This document shows positions 8,757 through 16,478 of a stretch of DNA of 64,000 nucleotides, in pieces. Within the stretch, counting starts at the first letter, position 1, and the number at the start of each line of letters is the position of its first letter. Source of the DNA: MFD01213-c1 sp963704405 (lineage in GTDB: Bacteria > Planctomycetota > Phycisphaerae > Tepidisphaerales > Tepidisphaeraceae); the NCBI GenBank assembly GCA_963704405.1, contig OY969903.1, positions 1,860,001 to 1,924,000 of the forward strand, in the 5' to 3' direction. A program made the position numbers and the translations under genes. The notes under the pieces are model-generated. The model worked only from the letters and a program-made list of their open reading frames with translations. It was not told the origin of the DNA and did no database searches.

Positions 8757-10295
8757 TCATTTCTCAAAAAAGCCCTCTTCGCCCATAGCTGCCCGGCCCG
8801 CATCTCCGCTTATCCCAGGACTCCGGAACACCCTCCATTTTCCTGCGGTTTCCCCTGCACTCCACGGCGTTGCCAGTGGCACCCATCCCGCGCGGTCCAG
8901 ATCATCCGCCGTGACCGACCGCGACTTGTCCGAATTAAAAACCCCATAGATCGGATCCCAGACCACAATCGTGCGGCCCGGCAGCGCCAGCAGCACATCC
9001 TTTTTCCATTCCCGCACATGCCCGCCGTCTGATGGGCTTAGATCCAGGTGATACAAAATCCCCGGATGCGACGTGGCGATGAACGGATACAACTCCATCC
9101 GATTCCCGCTTTTGTACCAGTCGGCGATCTGCTCTGCTTCTATCCAGTCCGGCTGCTGCCGCAACGGAATCACCGGATAATAAAAATGCGCCACGACCGG
9201 CGCCAGCGCTGCGACTGCCGCCCATCGCACGGCGAACCGCCAGTTCATCTGCTCAAAAACCCAGGTCCATCCCCGTGCTGCCAGCAATCCCCAGAACGGC
9301 GCAACCACCAGCATGTATCGCACTTCCCCGTTGCTCGACATTTTCCCGAGCCAATACAGCAAACTATGTCCAATCAGAATCATCACCGGCAGCGCGGCGA
9401 TCAGAATTTCACATCGCCGCAGATGATCTGAAAAAAATCGCCGGACCAAATTCGCCAGCGATCCGTCGCCGGAAAAACACTGCCCAATTCCCAGCGCGGT
9501 CGCCGGAAAAATCAGCGGCGAAGTTACCACAGGCATCAGCATCACAAAATGAAACAGCGATCCTGCCTGGTACAAACTCTTCGCTTCATAAGGCCAGTTC
9601 TCCCGCAGCCAATTCCACCACGGCCCCGTGTGTCCATACATCCACCACCCGGTTAAATCCCACACGATTAGCGGAAGCGCCAGCAGCGCCAGCCACATCC
9701 ACTTCCGATGCAGCACTAAGGCGACCGCCGCCAGCACCAGCAGCCCGAATCCTTCCGGCCGGCTCAGCGGCGTCAGCCCGATCGCCAGCGCCATGCCCGC
9801 AAAATATTTCCGCTGATAGGCCAGAAACCCCGCCGCCAGCAGCAGCGCAAAGGGAAGCTCCGTCAGTTCGCTGAACGAATGCAGAAATACCAGCGGCTGA
9901 GCCAGCGTGAAAACCAGCGCCAGCACCGGCCACCGCCAATGTTGCCCGCGCGCGATCGACCGCGCCAGCACCGCGATCGCGATCGCCACCAACAAGCTCA
10001 TGAGTCGCACACCGATCCGTCCTGCGAAATAGGCCGGAATCGAATAAATCCCCGTGCAGATTGGCCTCCCCCAGATGTTCACAAACAGGTAAGGTTCAGC
10101 AAACGCATACCGCGCGTACAGGTAATGCGTGCAGCTATCTGCTTCCAGAAATCCTGTGGATGTAATCGCCGCCGTCACTGATAACGCCGCAAAAATGCAA
10201 ATCGCAACCACCGCTGGAATCATCTCCGGCTCATTTTGTGAATGCAGCCTGATTGGATCAGCTTGCGAGGAATTGATCGAAGGAACCATAAGCAT
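8757..10295 (-). CDS. GT-C type membrane glycosyltransferase, hypothetical
   Basis: A polytopic membrane protein of about 512 residues with 9-11 predicted helices, for example IPAVVAICIFAALSVTAAI near the N-terminus and WMWLALLALPLIVWDL. An acidic first loop (FLEADSCTHYLYARYAF) carries the ED-like motif often found in the first periplasmic loop of GT-C mannosyl- or arabinosyl-type transferases that use lipid-linked sugars. The C-terminal 130 residues are soluble. The frame extends upstream to a TTG at 10424 without family-like sequence; I chose the ATG at 10295 but the start is uncertain. The gene diverges from dnaJ. The substrate is unknown; I infer only the GT-C class. Confidence 0.65.
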   Translation of the reverse strand: MLMVPSINSSQADPIRLHSQNEPEMIPAVVAICIFAALSVTAAITSTGFLEADSCTHYLYARYAFAEPYLFVNIWGRPICTGIYSIPAYFAGRIGVRLMSLLVAIAIAVLARSIARGQHWRWPVLALVFTLAQPLVFLHSFSELTELPFALLLAAGFLAYQRKYFAGMALAIGLTPLSRPEGFGLLVLAAVALVLHRKWMWLALLALPLIVWDLTGWWMYGHTGPWWNWLRENWPYEAKSLYQAGSLFHFVMLMPVVTSPLIFPATALGIGQCFSGDGSLANLVRRFFSDHLRRCEILIAALPVMILIGHSLLYWLGKMSSNGEVRYMLVVAPFWGLLAARGWTWVFEQMNWRFAVRWAAVAALAPVVAHFYYPVIPLRQQPDWIEAEQIADWYKSGNRMELYPFIATSHPGILYHLDLSPSDGGHVREWKKDVLLALPGRTIVVWDPIYGVFNSDKSRSVTADDLDRAGWVPLATPWSAGETAGKWRVFRSPGISGDAGRAAMGEEGFFEK

Positions 10296-10482
10296 CAAGC
10301 GTAAGCGATGCCGTAAAAGAAATGAATCGGTCGCAACTGGTACGAAATCACCACCAGCGTGTAGAATCCAAACGTTGGCATGGGCGTTTTGCCGCGTGCC
10401 GAGCGATATGAGGCACGAGCGCAATGCAGCTCAAGTGAGCAAGCATCAAATTTTTTCGCTTCAGTGAAAGTCAGTCAATCCA

Positions 10483-11493
10483 ATGCCACGAGATTACTAC
10501 GAAATCCTGGGTATTCCCAAGACGGCGACCGCGGACGAAATCAAAAAGGCGCATCGCAAGCTTGTCCGTAAGTATCATCCCGACGTCAACAAAAACAGTG
10601 CGTCTGCGACCGAGAAATTTAAGGAAGCCCAGGAGGCTTACGATGTGCTCTCGGATACGCAGAAGCGGCAGAACTATGACCAGTTCGGCCACGCTGGTGT
10701 AAACGCGGGCGCGGCGTCCGGCGGCGGGGGGGATCCATTTGAAGCGTATCGCCGGGCCCAGCAAGGCCGTGGGGGAGGCTCGCGCACCTGGCAGCCGAAT
10801 CCCAACGTCACCGTTGAAGACTTTGACATGGGTGGCGACGGCAACTTCTCAGATATCTTCGATCAGCTCTTTGGCGGTCGCGGCGGTGTTCCGCCGGGCG
10901 CTCGGCCAGGCGCTGGCCGCCCGGGTGGACGCGCCCAGCGAGGCCGGCCGGAGCCGGTTCGCGGCGAAGACATTGAATATCCCGTCACGCTGACCTTCGA
11001 GCAGGCCGCCCGCGGAACCACGTTGCCATTGCAGATTAACCGTGATGGGAAGCTGGAAACGATCGAAATCAAAATTCCCGCCGGCGTCAAGGACGGCAGC
11101 CGCATCCGCCTTAAGGGTCGCGGCCAGCATGGCAATGGTGAGCCTGGCGATCTTTACATCATCACCGCCGTCGCCCCACATGCTTATTTTCGGCGCGATG
11201 GACTCGACGTATACCTTGATGTGCCGATCAGCATGTACGAAGCCCTGCTCGGCGCAAAGGTCCAGGTTCCCACGCTCGACGGCCCAGTCACGCTGACCAT
11301 TCCCCCCGGAACCAGCGGCGGAGCGAAGCTTCGCATCAAGGGCCGCGGCATCGAACGCGGAACCGAAAAAGGCGATGGGTATGTCCAGGTCCGCGTGATC
11401 GTGCCAAAAGGCTTCGATGACGAGGACAAAGCCGCGATCGAGAACCTCGCGAAAAAGCACCCGATCAACGCGCGAGAAGATGTACGGTGGTGA
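10483..11493 (+). CDS. DnaJ/CbpA-type co-chaperone
   Basis: A 336-residue J-domain protein. The J domain covers residues 1-68 with the HPD motif at 32-34 (YHPDVNKNS), which stimulates DnaK ATPase activity. A Gly/Phe-rich linker follows (about 70-130). The two beta-sandwich substrate-binding domains (about 155-325) contain LTFEQAARGTTLPL, IPAGVKDGSRIRLKGRG and LTIPPGTSGGAKLRIKGRG. There is no CxxCxGxG zinc-finger region, so this is a type II (CbpA-like) protein rather than classical DnaJ. It is divergent from the glycosyltransferase, and no grpE or dnaK is visible nearby. Confidence 0.93.
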   Translation: MPRDYYEILGIPKTATADEIKKAHRKLVRKYHPDVNKNSASATEKFKEAQEAYDVLSDTQKRQNYDQFGHAGVNAGAASGGGGDPFEAYRRAQQGRGGGSRTWQPNPNVTVEDFDMGGDGNFSDIFDQLFGGRGGVPPGARPGAGRPGGRAQRGRPEPVRGEDIEYPVTLTFEQAARGTTLPLQINRDGKLETIEIKIPAGVKDGSRIRLKGRGQHGNGEPGDLYIITAVAPHAYFRRDGLDVYLDVPISMYEALLGAKVQVPTLDGPVTLTIPPGTSGGAKLRIKGRGIERGTEKGDGYVQVRVIVPKGFDDEDKAAIENLAKKHPINAREDVRW

Positions 11494-11725
11494 TTGAGCA
11501 AACGAAAACAGATCAACGATAATCGCCTGGCGGCGGCGCCTTTCGCCGATGGAGCGATTGGCAATTCCCCAGGATCATCCGTGCCATCCGCCCTGGCATT
11601 TATCCCATCAATATGTCGCCGTCATGGCCGCACAACGGTATCCGTACTCGCATTCCTCCTCCTCTTCGCGATCGTCCTGATGACGGTTTCAAAATTTTAT
11701 CTCCTTCCGGCAACAGCCGCCCTGA

Positions 11726-11944
11726 AAGACGCCAGCCCCCAGGAAAAGCGCGGCTGGCGCAGTCTCCCGCCTGATTCTTTCCATCGTCCTCTTCATCCTT
11801 TTCGTTGGCCTGATGATGATTTTCCGAGTAGGCCGATTTTTCTTCCCAAGGCCGCGCGGCCCCCGCACACAGACAAAATACGTCGACGCGTGGGCCGAGG
11901 CTGGCCGTCGAATTGAACCGGAAGAAACGCAACAAGAGGAATAA
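11726..11944 (+). CDS. Small membrane protein, start not resolved
   Basis: An open frame from the stop at 11723-11725 to TAA at 11942-11944. It has a strong hydrophobic helix (RLILSIVLFILFVGLMMIF) followed by a basic, Pro-rich segment (RVGRFFFPRPRGPRTQTK) and YVDAWAEAGRRIEPEETQQEE. The YVDAW-AGRR ending looks like a real conserved tail. No ATG, GTG or TTG lies in this frame before the helix; the first ATG is inside it (11813). The frame on the other side of the stop (11494-11770) also ends in coding-like sequence, so a single-base lesion may have removed the start. The function is unknown. It sits about 230 bases after dnaJ on the same strand. Confidence 0.45.
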   Translation, partial: KTPAPRKSAAGAVSRLILSIVLFILFVGLMMIFRVGRFFFPRPRGPRTQTKYVDAWAEAGRRIEPEETQQEE

Positions 11945-12064
11945 CGCAGTGGGAAGACAGATCGTCGCGAATGAAGCACTGTTGCTCAAGAGGCTTTGCG
12001 GGGCATCACACCAATTCCAGTGGCTTGACGATGATTGACGCCTGCCATGAGTATTTTCACGTTT

Positions 12065-14059
12065 TTACTTCTGTTCGGTTTCCCAGATCGCAACGCCGGC
12101 CGGTTCGATAGTTCTTCCGCCAACGACGAACCTGGCGTCTTTGGGGGCGGGGGCTTGGGCGGGGGTGTCGTTGTAATTCAGCGCAACGGAATAGATGCCG
12201 CGTTGACGAATATGCAGCTTGGGGGATGTAGAGGGTGAGAGAGTGAGACCGGTTTCAGTCGCCACTTCTTCGAAGAGAGCTTCAGTGAAATCAGGTTGGG
12301 CGTATACGCCGCAGTAGACGACGGAGCCTTCACCGAAGCGGTGGCGGGTGACGGCGGGGGTTCCGGCGTAGAACTGGTCGGCATAGGTGGCAAGCACCTG
12401 TGTGTCCGGATTGGGCATGAGGAGATCACCCCAGATATTCCACTGAAATAGTTTCGATCCGAATTCGATCTTGCCGAGGAGGTCGTCGGGCAGGCCGTCG
12501 TAGCTGGTGATGGTTGCGCCGATCAGCGGCAGGATCGGGGCGGCGGTTGGGCCTTCCCAGAGCTGGCCGTTGCGGTCCATGAGGCCCGTGCGACAGGTGA
12601 GCAGCAGATGGCCGCCGGATGCGGTGAAATCTTTCAAGCGAGTGACTAATTCATCATCAATCATCTGGATCGCGGGCGCGACAATCAGTTTAAGCCCGGC
12701 AGGCCAATCTCGATTGGGATGAAGAATGCGCACCTTAAGGCCGAGCCTCGCCGCGGCGGTGTACCAGGCGCGAAGGAATGCAGGGGCGTTCCATTTCTTT
12801 GACTGGGGCAATGTCGTGAAATACCAGAGTTGCTCGAAATCGATCAGCAGGCCGACGGTGTCATTTGGCGTGAGCGGTTCATCCGCCAGCGAGGGAACTT
12901 TCGACAAATCCAGGCGGCGCATTTCGCGGCAGGCTTTGATGAACTGCCGTCCTCCGGGGGATTGGGTTACACCGTCAGGTTCGACCAGCGCGTGATGGAA
13001 CATTTCGATGCCGAAGCGAGGTTGGCGATATCTATAGGTTGTGACAAATTCTGCGCCGTGGGCAAAGGCGGTCCAGATCCATAATCGTACTGCGCCAGGA
13101 TAGAGCAGAACGGGCACGCCGCTCCAGTTCACCTGGCCCGGCTGCAATTCCATCAGGGCCCAGCGGCGGTTGAAGCTGGCCATGTGATCGTGCATCAGTG
13201 CGATGCCGTTGTAGTCTGCGATGCGGAACGTTTGATCAGCGGGCTTTTTATCCCAGCCTGAGACCGGATAGCTGTCCCAGGAAAAAAGCGTCAGATCCTC
13301 GGCCATGTCGGCGGGATTGGCGTCGAGATGCATTGGCATGAAATTAGTGGTGATGAATCGTTCGCCGATGTGCGGCTTGAGAATCTTTGCCTGCATCCGG
13401 TTGAACTCCGCAAATGCATGCGACCAGAACCGTGAGGCGTCGAGGTGATGATGCGGATTCGCGTATTTCGGATCTCGATCGGGCGGCATCAGGATTTGAT
13501 CGAACGTCGTGTAAAAGGTGTTCCAGAACTGGTTTCCCCACGCGCGATTGAGCTGCTCGATTGAGCCGTATTTGTGGCTCAGCCATTTGCGGAAGGCGAT
13601 GTGCGTGTGGTCGTTCGTGCTGAAGGGTGCGCCGTATTCATTATCGATCTGCCAGCCGATGACGGCGTCGTGATCGCCGAAACGCTCGGCGAGAGCGGTG
13701 ACGATTCGCGTTGTGGCTTCCTGCAGTGCGGGGGATGTCGGCGAATAATGGCGGCGGCCGCCGAAGGATTTGACGACGCCGTTTTCGATGGGCAGTGTTT
13801 CAGGAAATTGGTCAGAAAGCCAGACCGGCGGGGCCGCGGTAGGCGTGCAGAGGATGACATCCAGTTGCCGCTCCTCGGCCATCTCGATGCACTCTTCCAG
13901 CCAGTCGAGTTGGATATCGTCGGCCGTCGGTTCCATCGTAAACCATGCGAATTCGCCCATGTGAACGATGCGCAGGCCCATCGCGGCGATGTTGTCAAAA
14001 TCGCGTTCCCACTGCCGGCGCGGCCACTGCTCGGGATAGTAATACGTTCCGATTTTCAT
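12065..14059 (-). CDS. GH42 beta-galactosidase
   Basis: A 664-residue three-domain glycoside hydrolase family 42 enzyme. It opens MKIGTYYYPEQWPRRQWERD, typical of GH42. The acid/base Glu is in IGWQIDNEYG (E141) and the nucleophile in ALMELQPGQVNW (E304). A trimerisation-like domain (about 390-590) and a small C-terminal beta domain follow. No signal peptide is visible, so it likely hydrolyses imported galactosides in the cytoplasm. Its ATG directly follows the stop of the PAP2 gene (TGA-ATG), so the two are probably translated together. Nearby GH29 and GH27 genes suggest use of plant or algal polysaccharide fragments, though they are not in one operon. Confidence 0.93.
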   Translation of the reverse strand: MKIGTYYYPEQWPRRQWERDFDNIAAMGLRIVHMGEFAWFTMEPTADDIQLDWLEECIEMAEERQLDVILCTPTAAPPVWLSDQFPETLPIENGVVKSFGGRRHYSPTSPALQEATTRIVTALAERFGDHDAVIGWQIDNEYGAPFSTNDHTHIAFRKWLSHKYGSIEQLNRAWGNQFWNTFYTTFDQILMPPDRDPKYANPHHHLDASRFWSHAFAEFNRMQAKILKPHIGERFITTNFMPMHLDANPADMAEDLTLFSWDSYPVSGWDKKPADQTFRIADYNGIALMHDHMASFNRRWALMELQPGQVNWSGVPVLLYPGAVRLWIWTAFAHGAEFVTTYRYRQPRFGIEMFHHALVEPDGVTQSPGGRQFIKACREMRRLDLSKVPSLADEPLTPNDTVGLLIDFEQLWYFTTLPQSKKWNAPAFLRAWYTAAARLGLKVRILHPNRDWPAGLKLIVAPAIQMIDDELVTRLKDFTASGGHLLLTCRTGLMDRNGQLWEGPTAAPILPLIGATITSYDGLPDDLLGKIEFGSKLFQWNIWGDLLMPNPDTQVLATYADQFYAGTPAVTRHRFGEGSVVYCGVYAQPDFTEALFEEVATETGLTLSPSTSPKLHIRQRGIYSVALNYNDTPAQAPAPKDARFVVGGRTIEPAGVAIWETEQK

Positions 14060-14752
14060 TCAGGATTCCCGCTCCACCGTGCCGCGCTCCTGCAGGTAAT
14101 GGGTGATGGCCCAGCAGAGTGATGCCCATACCAGGCCCGCCGTCCAGCCGCCGAGGACATCGGTCGGCCAATGCACGCCCATATACACGCGGCTGACGCC
14201 GACGAGGCCGGTCAGCAGAAGCGCGACGGCCAGAAAATAAAACTTGATCACGCGGTCTTTGGATAGCCGCGCGAGAAGGCTGCCGAGCGTGAGATAGACC
14301 GTCGCCGACAGCATCGAATGACCGCTGGGAAAGCTCTTGGTATAGACGGCGGAGCGATGTTCGATGATCGTCGGTCGCTCGCGATTCACCGTGGCTTTGA
14401 GGACCATCCCGATCAGCAGTGCGCCACTGGTGGCGATGATGACAAGCCACATCGCGCCGTAAAAGCGGCGAAGGATCAGGTAGCCGACAACCGCCGTCAC
14501 CACGAGCGAGAGAACTGCGACACCACCGAGCGCGGTGAGATCCCGGCCGACTTCTTCCAGCCACGGCGGACCCGGATGGCGTGCAACGAAATATTCGATG
14601 GAGGTGTCGAATCGCCGGGTGTCTCCTTCACGGACTTCTTCAGTCAAATGGATGAATGCCCAGGTTCCACCGATGATGATGAGGAGCGCGACGATGAAGA
14701 ATCCGCCGTACTGGCCGATGGTTTCAAAATGGCGGCGAAGGCCGAGGGTCAT
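14060..14752 (-). CDS. PAP2-family membrane phosphatase
   Basis: A 230-residue integral membrane phosphatase of the type 2 phosphatidic acid phosphatase family. All three motifs are present: KATVNRERP (119-127), PSGHS (142-146, with the catalytic-cycle His145) and SRVYMGVHWPTDV (187-199, with the nucleophile His194). About six membrane helices are expected. Likely substrates are phosphatidic acid, phosphatidylglycerol phosphate or undecaprenyl pyrophosphate; the sequence does not decide. The stop is adjacent to the GH42 start, giving a two-gene unit. Read from the ATG at 14752. Confidence 0.9.
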   Translation of the reverse strand: MTLGLRRHFETIGQYGGFFIVALLIIIGGTWAFIHLTEEVREGDTRRFDTSIEYFVARHPGPPWLEEVGRDLTALGGVAVLSLVVTAVVGYLILRRFYGAMWLVIIATSGALLIGMVLKATVNRERPTIIEHRSAVYTKSFPSGHSMLSATVYLTLGSLLARLSKDRVIKFYFLAVALLLTGLVGVSRVYMGVHWPTDVLGGWTAGLVWASLCWAITHYLQERGTVERES

Positions 14753-14928
14753 GTATGGGTGACATTAAGGATGAGAGGGGGAAAAGCAAAGCATCATCTT
14801 TTGAGAATAAAGCTCTTTTGAAAAGCACGCAGATGAATCATCACGCGAATAAGGAGGGAACGCAGGAATGCAATTATCTGTTTCTCTGACTTGGTTTTAA
14901 CAGCAGGCAGTCGGCTCCTTCGCCCTGG

Positions 14929-14954
14929 CCCTCCCCCGGAGTACCGGAGGAGGG
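14929..14954 (-). terminator. GC-rich hairpin after the DAHP synthase gene
   Basis: CCCTCC-C-CCGG, loop AGTA, CCGG-A-GGAGGG forms a 10-bp stem with one mismatch, 12 bases beyond the aroF stop. No U-run follows, so it may be a weak or factor-dependent terminator. Confidence 0.35.
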
Positions 14955-14965
14955 AGTTCGAATCA

Positions 14966-15988
14966 TCAGACTTCCCGATCGACCGCCAATGCAATTCGGC
15001 GGATCGATGTCATCATTTCCTTGAACTGCGTTGGCGTGATGCTTTGCGCACCGTCCGTCATAGCGTGTTCGGGGTCGTTGTGGACTTCGATGATTAAACC
15101 ATCAGCGCCGGCAGCCACGGCGGCGCGGCACATGCTGTCTACCAGATGGCTCTTGCCCGTGCCCTGGCTGGGATCGATGACGACCGGCAAATGGCTGACT
15201 CGATGCAGCTCGGGGACGGCGGCCAGGGCAAGGGTGTTGCGGACGTAGTCTTCATAGGTGCGGATGCCGCGCTCGCAAAGCATGACGTTGATATTCCCCT
15301 TGGCCATAATGTATTCGGCGGCGAGAAGGAATTCTTCGAGGGTGGCGCTCATGCCTCGCTTGAGCAGCACGGGCTTGTGCTGCTCGCCGACGGCGTTGAG
15401 CAGGTTGAAGTTTTGCATATTGCGCGCGCCGACCTGCAGCACATCGGCATAGTCGGCGACAAGCCTGACCTGATCGACAGCCATCACTTCGGTCACTACG
15501 GCCAGGCCGGTCTGTTCGCGCGCTTCAGCGAGGATCTGCAGGCCCTTCTCGGCCAGGCCCTGGAATGAATAGGGATTGGTGCGAGGCTTGAAAGCGCCGC
15601 CGCGAAGACCGACAGCGCCGGCTTCTTTGACGGCGTGGGCGATCTCCAGCGTCTGCTGCTTGCTTTCGACGCTGCAAGGGCCGGCGATCACACCGACCTT
15701 CAGGCCACCGACCGCGGCGTTGATGGGGCCGCCGAGCGGAATGACGGATCGTTCTTTTTTTACTTCCCTGGATGCCATTTTGTATGGGGCAAGGATCGGA
15801 ACGACTTTGTCCACGCCGGAGACGGATTCCAGCACGGTGCGGTCTTTGAAGCGGTCGTTGCCGATGACGGCGACGACAGTGCGCTCGGTCCCGACGATGA
15901 CGTGATCTTTGAGTCCCATTTCTCTCACCAGGTTTATGACATGATCGATCTGCTTCTGCGTCGATCCGGGCTTCATGACGACAATCAT
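14966..15988 (-). CDS. aroF: 3-deoxy-7-phosphoheptulonate (DAHP) synthase
   Basis: A 340-residue DAHP synthase of the AroA-beta/KDO8PS-like type that joins phosphoenolpyruvate and erythrose 4-phosphate in the first step of aromatic amino acid synthesis. The start MIVVMKPGSTQKQ at 15988 has GGAGG upstream; the longer frame to 16051 overlaps the leader hairpin and is not used. An N-terminal ferredoxin-like (ACT-type) regulatory domain (1-70) precedes the barrel, with VIAGPCSVES, RGGAFKPRTNPYSFQG, LQVGARNMQN, LLKRGMSATLEE and VIDPSQGTGK. The N-terminal domain is where Tyr or Phe feedback binds in relatives. Upstream lies an apparent attenuator with an aromatic-rich leader peptide, so expression is probably controlled by charged Phe/Tyr/Trp tRNA levels. 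Confidence 0.95.
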   Translation of the reverse strand: MIVVMKPGSTQKQIDHVINLVREMGLKDHVIVGTERTVVAVIGNDRFKDRTVLESVSGVDKVVPILAPYKMASREVKKERSVIPLGGPINAAVGGLKVGVIAGPCSVESKQQTLEIAHAVKEAGAVGLRGGAFKPRTNPYSFQGLAEKGLQILAEAREQTGLAVVTEVMAVDQVRLVADYADVLQVGARNMQNFNLLNAVGEQHKPVLLKRGMSATLEEFLLAAEYIMAKGNINVMLCERGIRTYEDYVRNTLALAAVPELHRVSHLPVVIDPSQGTGKSHLVDSMCRAAVAAGADGLIIEVHNDPEHAMTDGAQSITPTQFKEMMTSIRRIALAVDREV

Positions 15989-16040
15989 CGCTGGCCTCCA
16001 AAAGGGTTGCGGCGGTCGGCGCGTTTTCGCGACGCGCTGA

Positions 16041-16076
16041 AAACGAAACAAGCCCCAGGACCGCGTCCTGAGGCTT
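16041..16076 (-). terminator. Attenuator terminator in the aroF leader
   Basis: On the minus strand AAGCC-U-CAGGAC, loop GCG, GUCCUG-G-GGCUU makes a 12-bp stem (one U-G pair) followed by GUUUCGUUUU. It lies between the leader peptide and the aroF ribosome binding site, so it can stop transcription before aroF. Its 5' arm plus loop (CTCAGGACGCG, 16072-16062) can pair instead with the end of the leader coding region (CGCGTTCTGAG, 16115-16105): 11 consecutive pairs with one G-U. The two structures are mutually exclusive. Confidence 0.8.
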
Positions 16077-16105
16077 GATGATGGTTGAAAAATCAGTCGA
16101 TCAGC

Positions 16106-16180
16106 TCAGAACGCGAAATGTCCGGCGGGATAAAAATATCCGCTAAACCAATATCGGAATGTCGCGAAGCGCTGAATCAC
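16106..16180 (-). CDS. aroF leader peptide, rich in Phe, Tyr and Trp
   Basis: A 24-codon frame starting at GTG (16180) and ending TGA (16108-16106). After MIQRFAT it reads FRYWFSGYFYPAGHFAF, giving ten aromatic codons of 24 (six Phe, three Tyr, one Trp). This is the pattern of an attenuation leader peptide: scarcity of charged aromatic tRNA stalls the ribosome upstream, leaving CGCGTTCTGAG free to form the antiterminator. A ribosome that reaches the stop codon covers that segment and the terminator forms. No Shine-Dalgarno is visible. The GTG lies only a few bases after the predicted transcription start, so it may be translated leaderless. The start codon is the least certain part. Confidence 0.7.
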   Translation of the reverse strand: MIQRFATFRYWFSGYFYPAGHFAF

Positions 16181-16190
16181 TATGTAATGA

Positions 16191-16218
16191 GATATAGCAC
16201 ACGAAGTAGCGTTGTCAA
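16191..16218 (-). promoter_or_regulatory. Promoter of the aroF leader transcript
   Basis: TTGACA (16218-16213), 16-base spacer, TATATC (16196-16191) on the minus strand. The -35 box is perfect. Transcription would begin near 16184, just before the leader peptide GTG. Confidence 0.65.
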
Positions 16219-16265
16219 AATGAATTTATCAGGGTGTAATGCCATAATTCCTCACTCTTGAGCAA

Positions 16266-16478
16266 ATGAACCCGGTCCTCGACTACAAAACGCCGGTCTC
16301 AAGCGTCCGCCGACTCAATCTGCGGACAGCGGCGATAGCTGGGATCATCGCAGGGGCCGTGACATTCGGCTCTGTCTTTCTTGTCGGGCCAATGCTTTAC
16401 CTTGGCGTCGGATGGCTGGCAGGGATCGTCAATCCACCGGCCGCATTCGGAGCAACAGCACGCCGTGCGGAGGGATAG
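16266..16478 (+). CDS. Possible small membrane protein
   Basis: A 70-codon frame on the plus strand. It starts MNPVLDYKTPVSSVRRLNLR and has a glycine-rich hydrophobic helix (AAIAGIIAGAVTFGSVFLVG), then LYLGVGWLAGIVNPP. The composition of the first 58 residues looks like a real membrane protein. The last part overlaps the end of the convergent GH27 gene by 50 bases and looks random, so the gene may be truncated or shifted. The ribosome binding site is weak (TTGAG). I do not recognise a family. Confidence 0.4.
   Translation: MNPVLDYKTPVSSVRRLNLRTAAIAGIIAGAVTFGSVFLVGPMLYLGVGWLAGIVNPPAAFGATARRAEG

Noticed and set aside
8757..10424. Start of the glycosyltransferase at TTG 10424
   Set aside because: The extra 43 residues look non-coding and there is no ribosome binding site; the ATG at 10295 is preferred.
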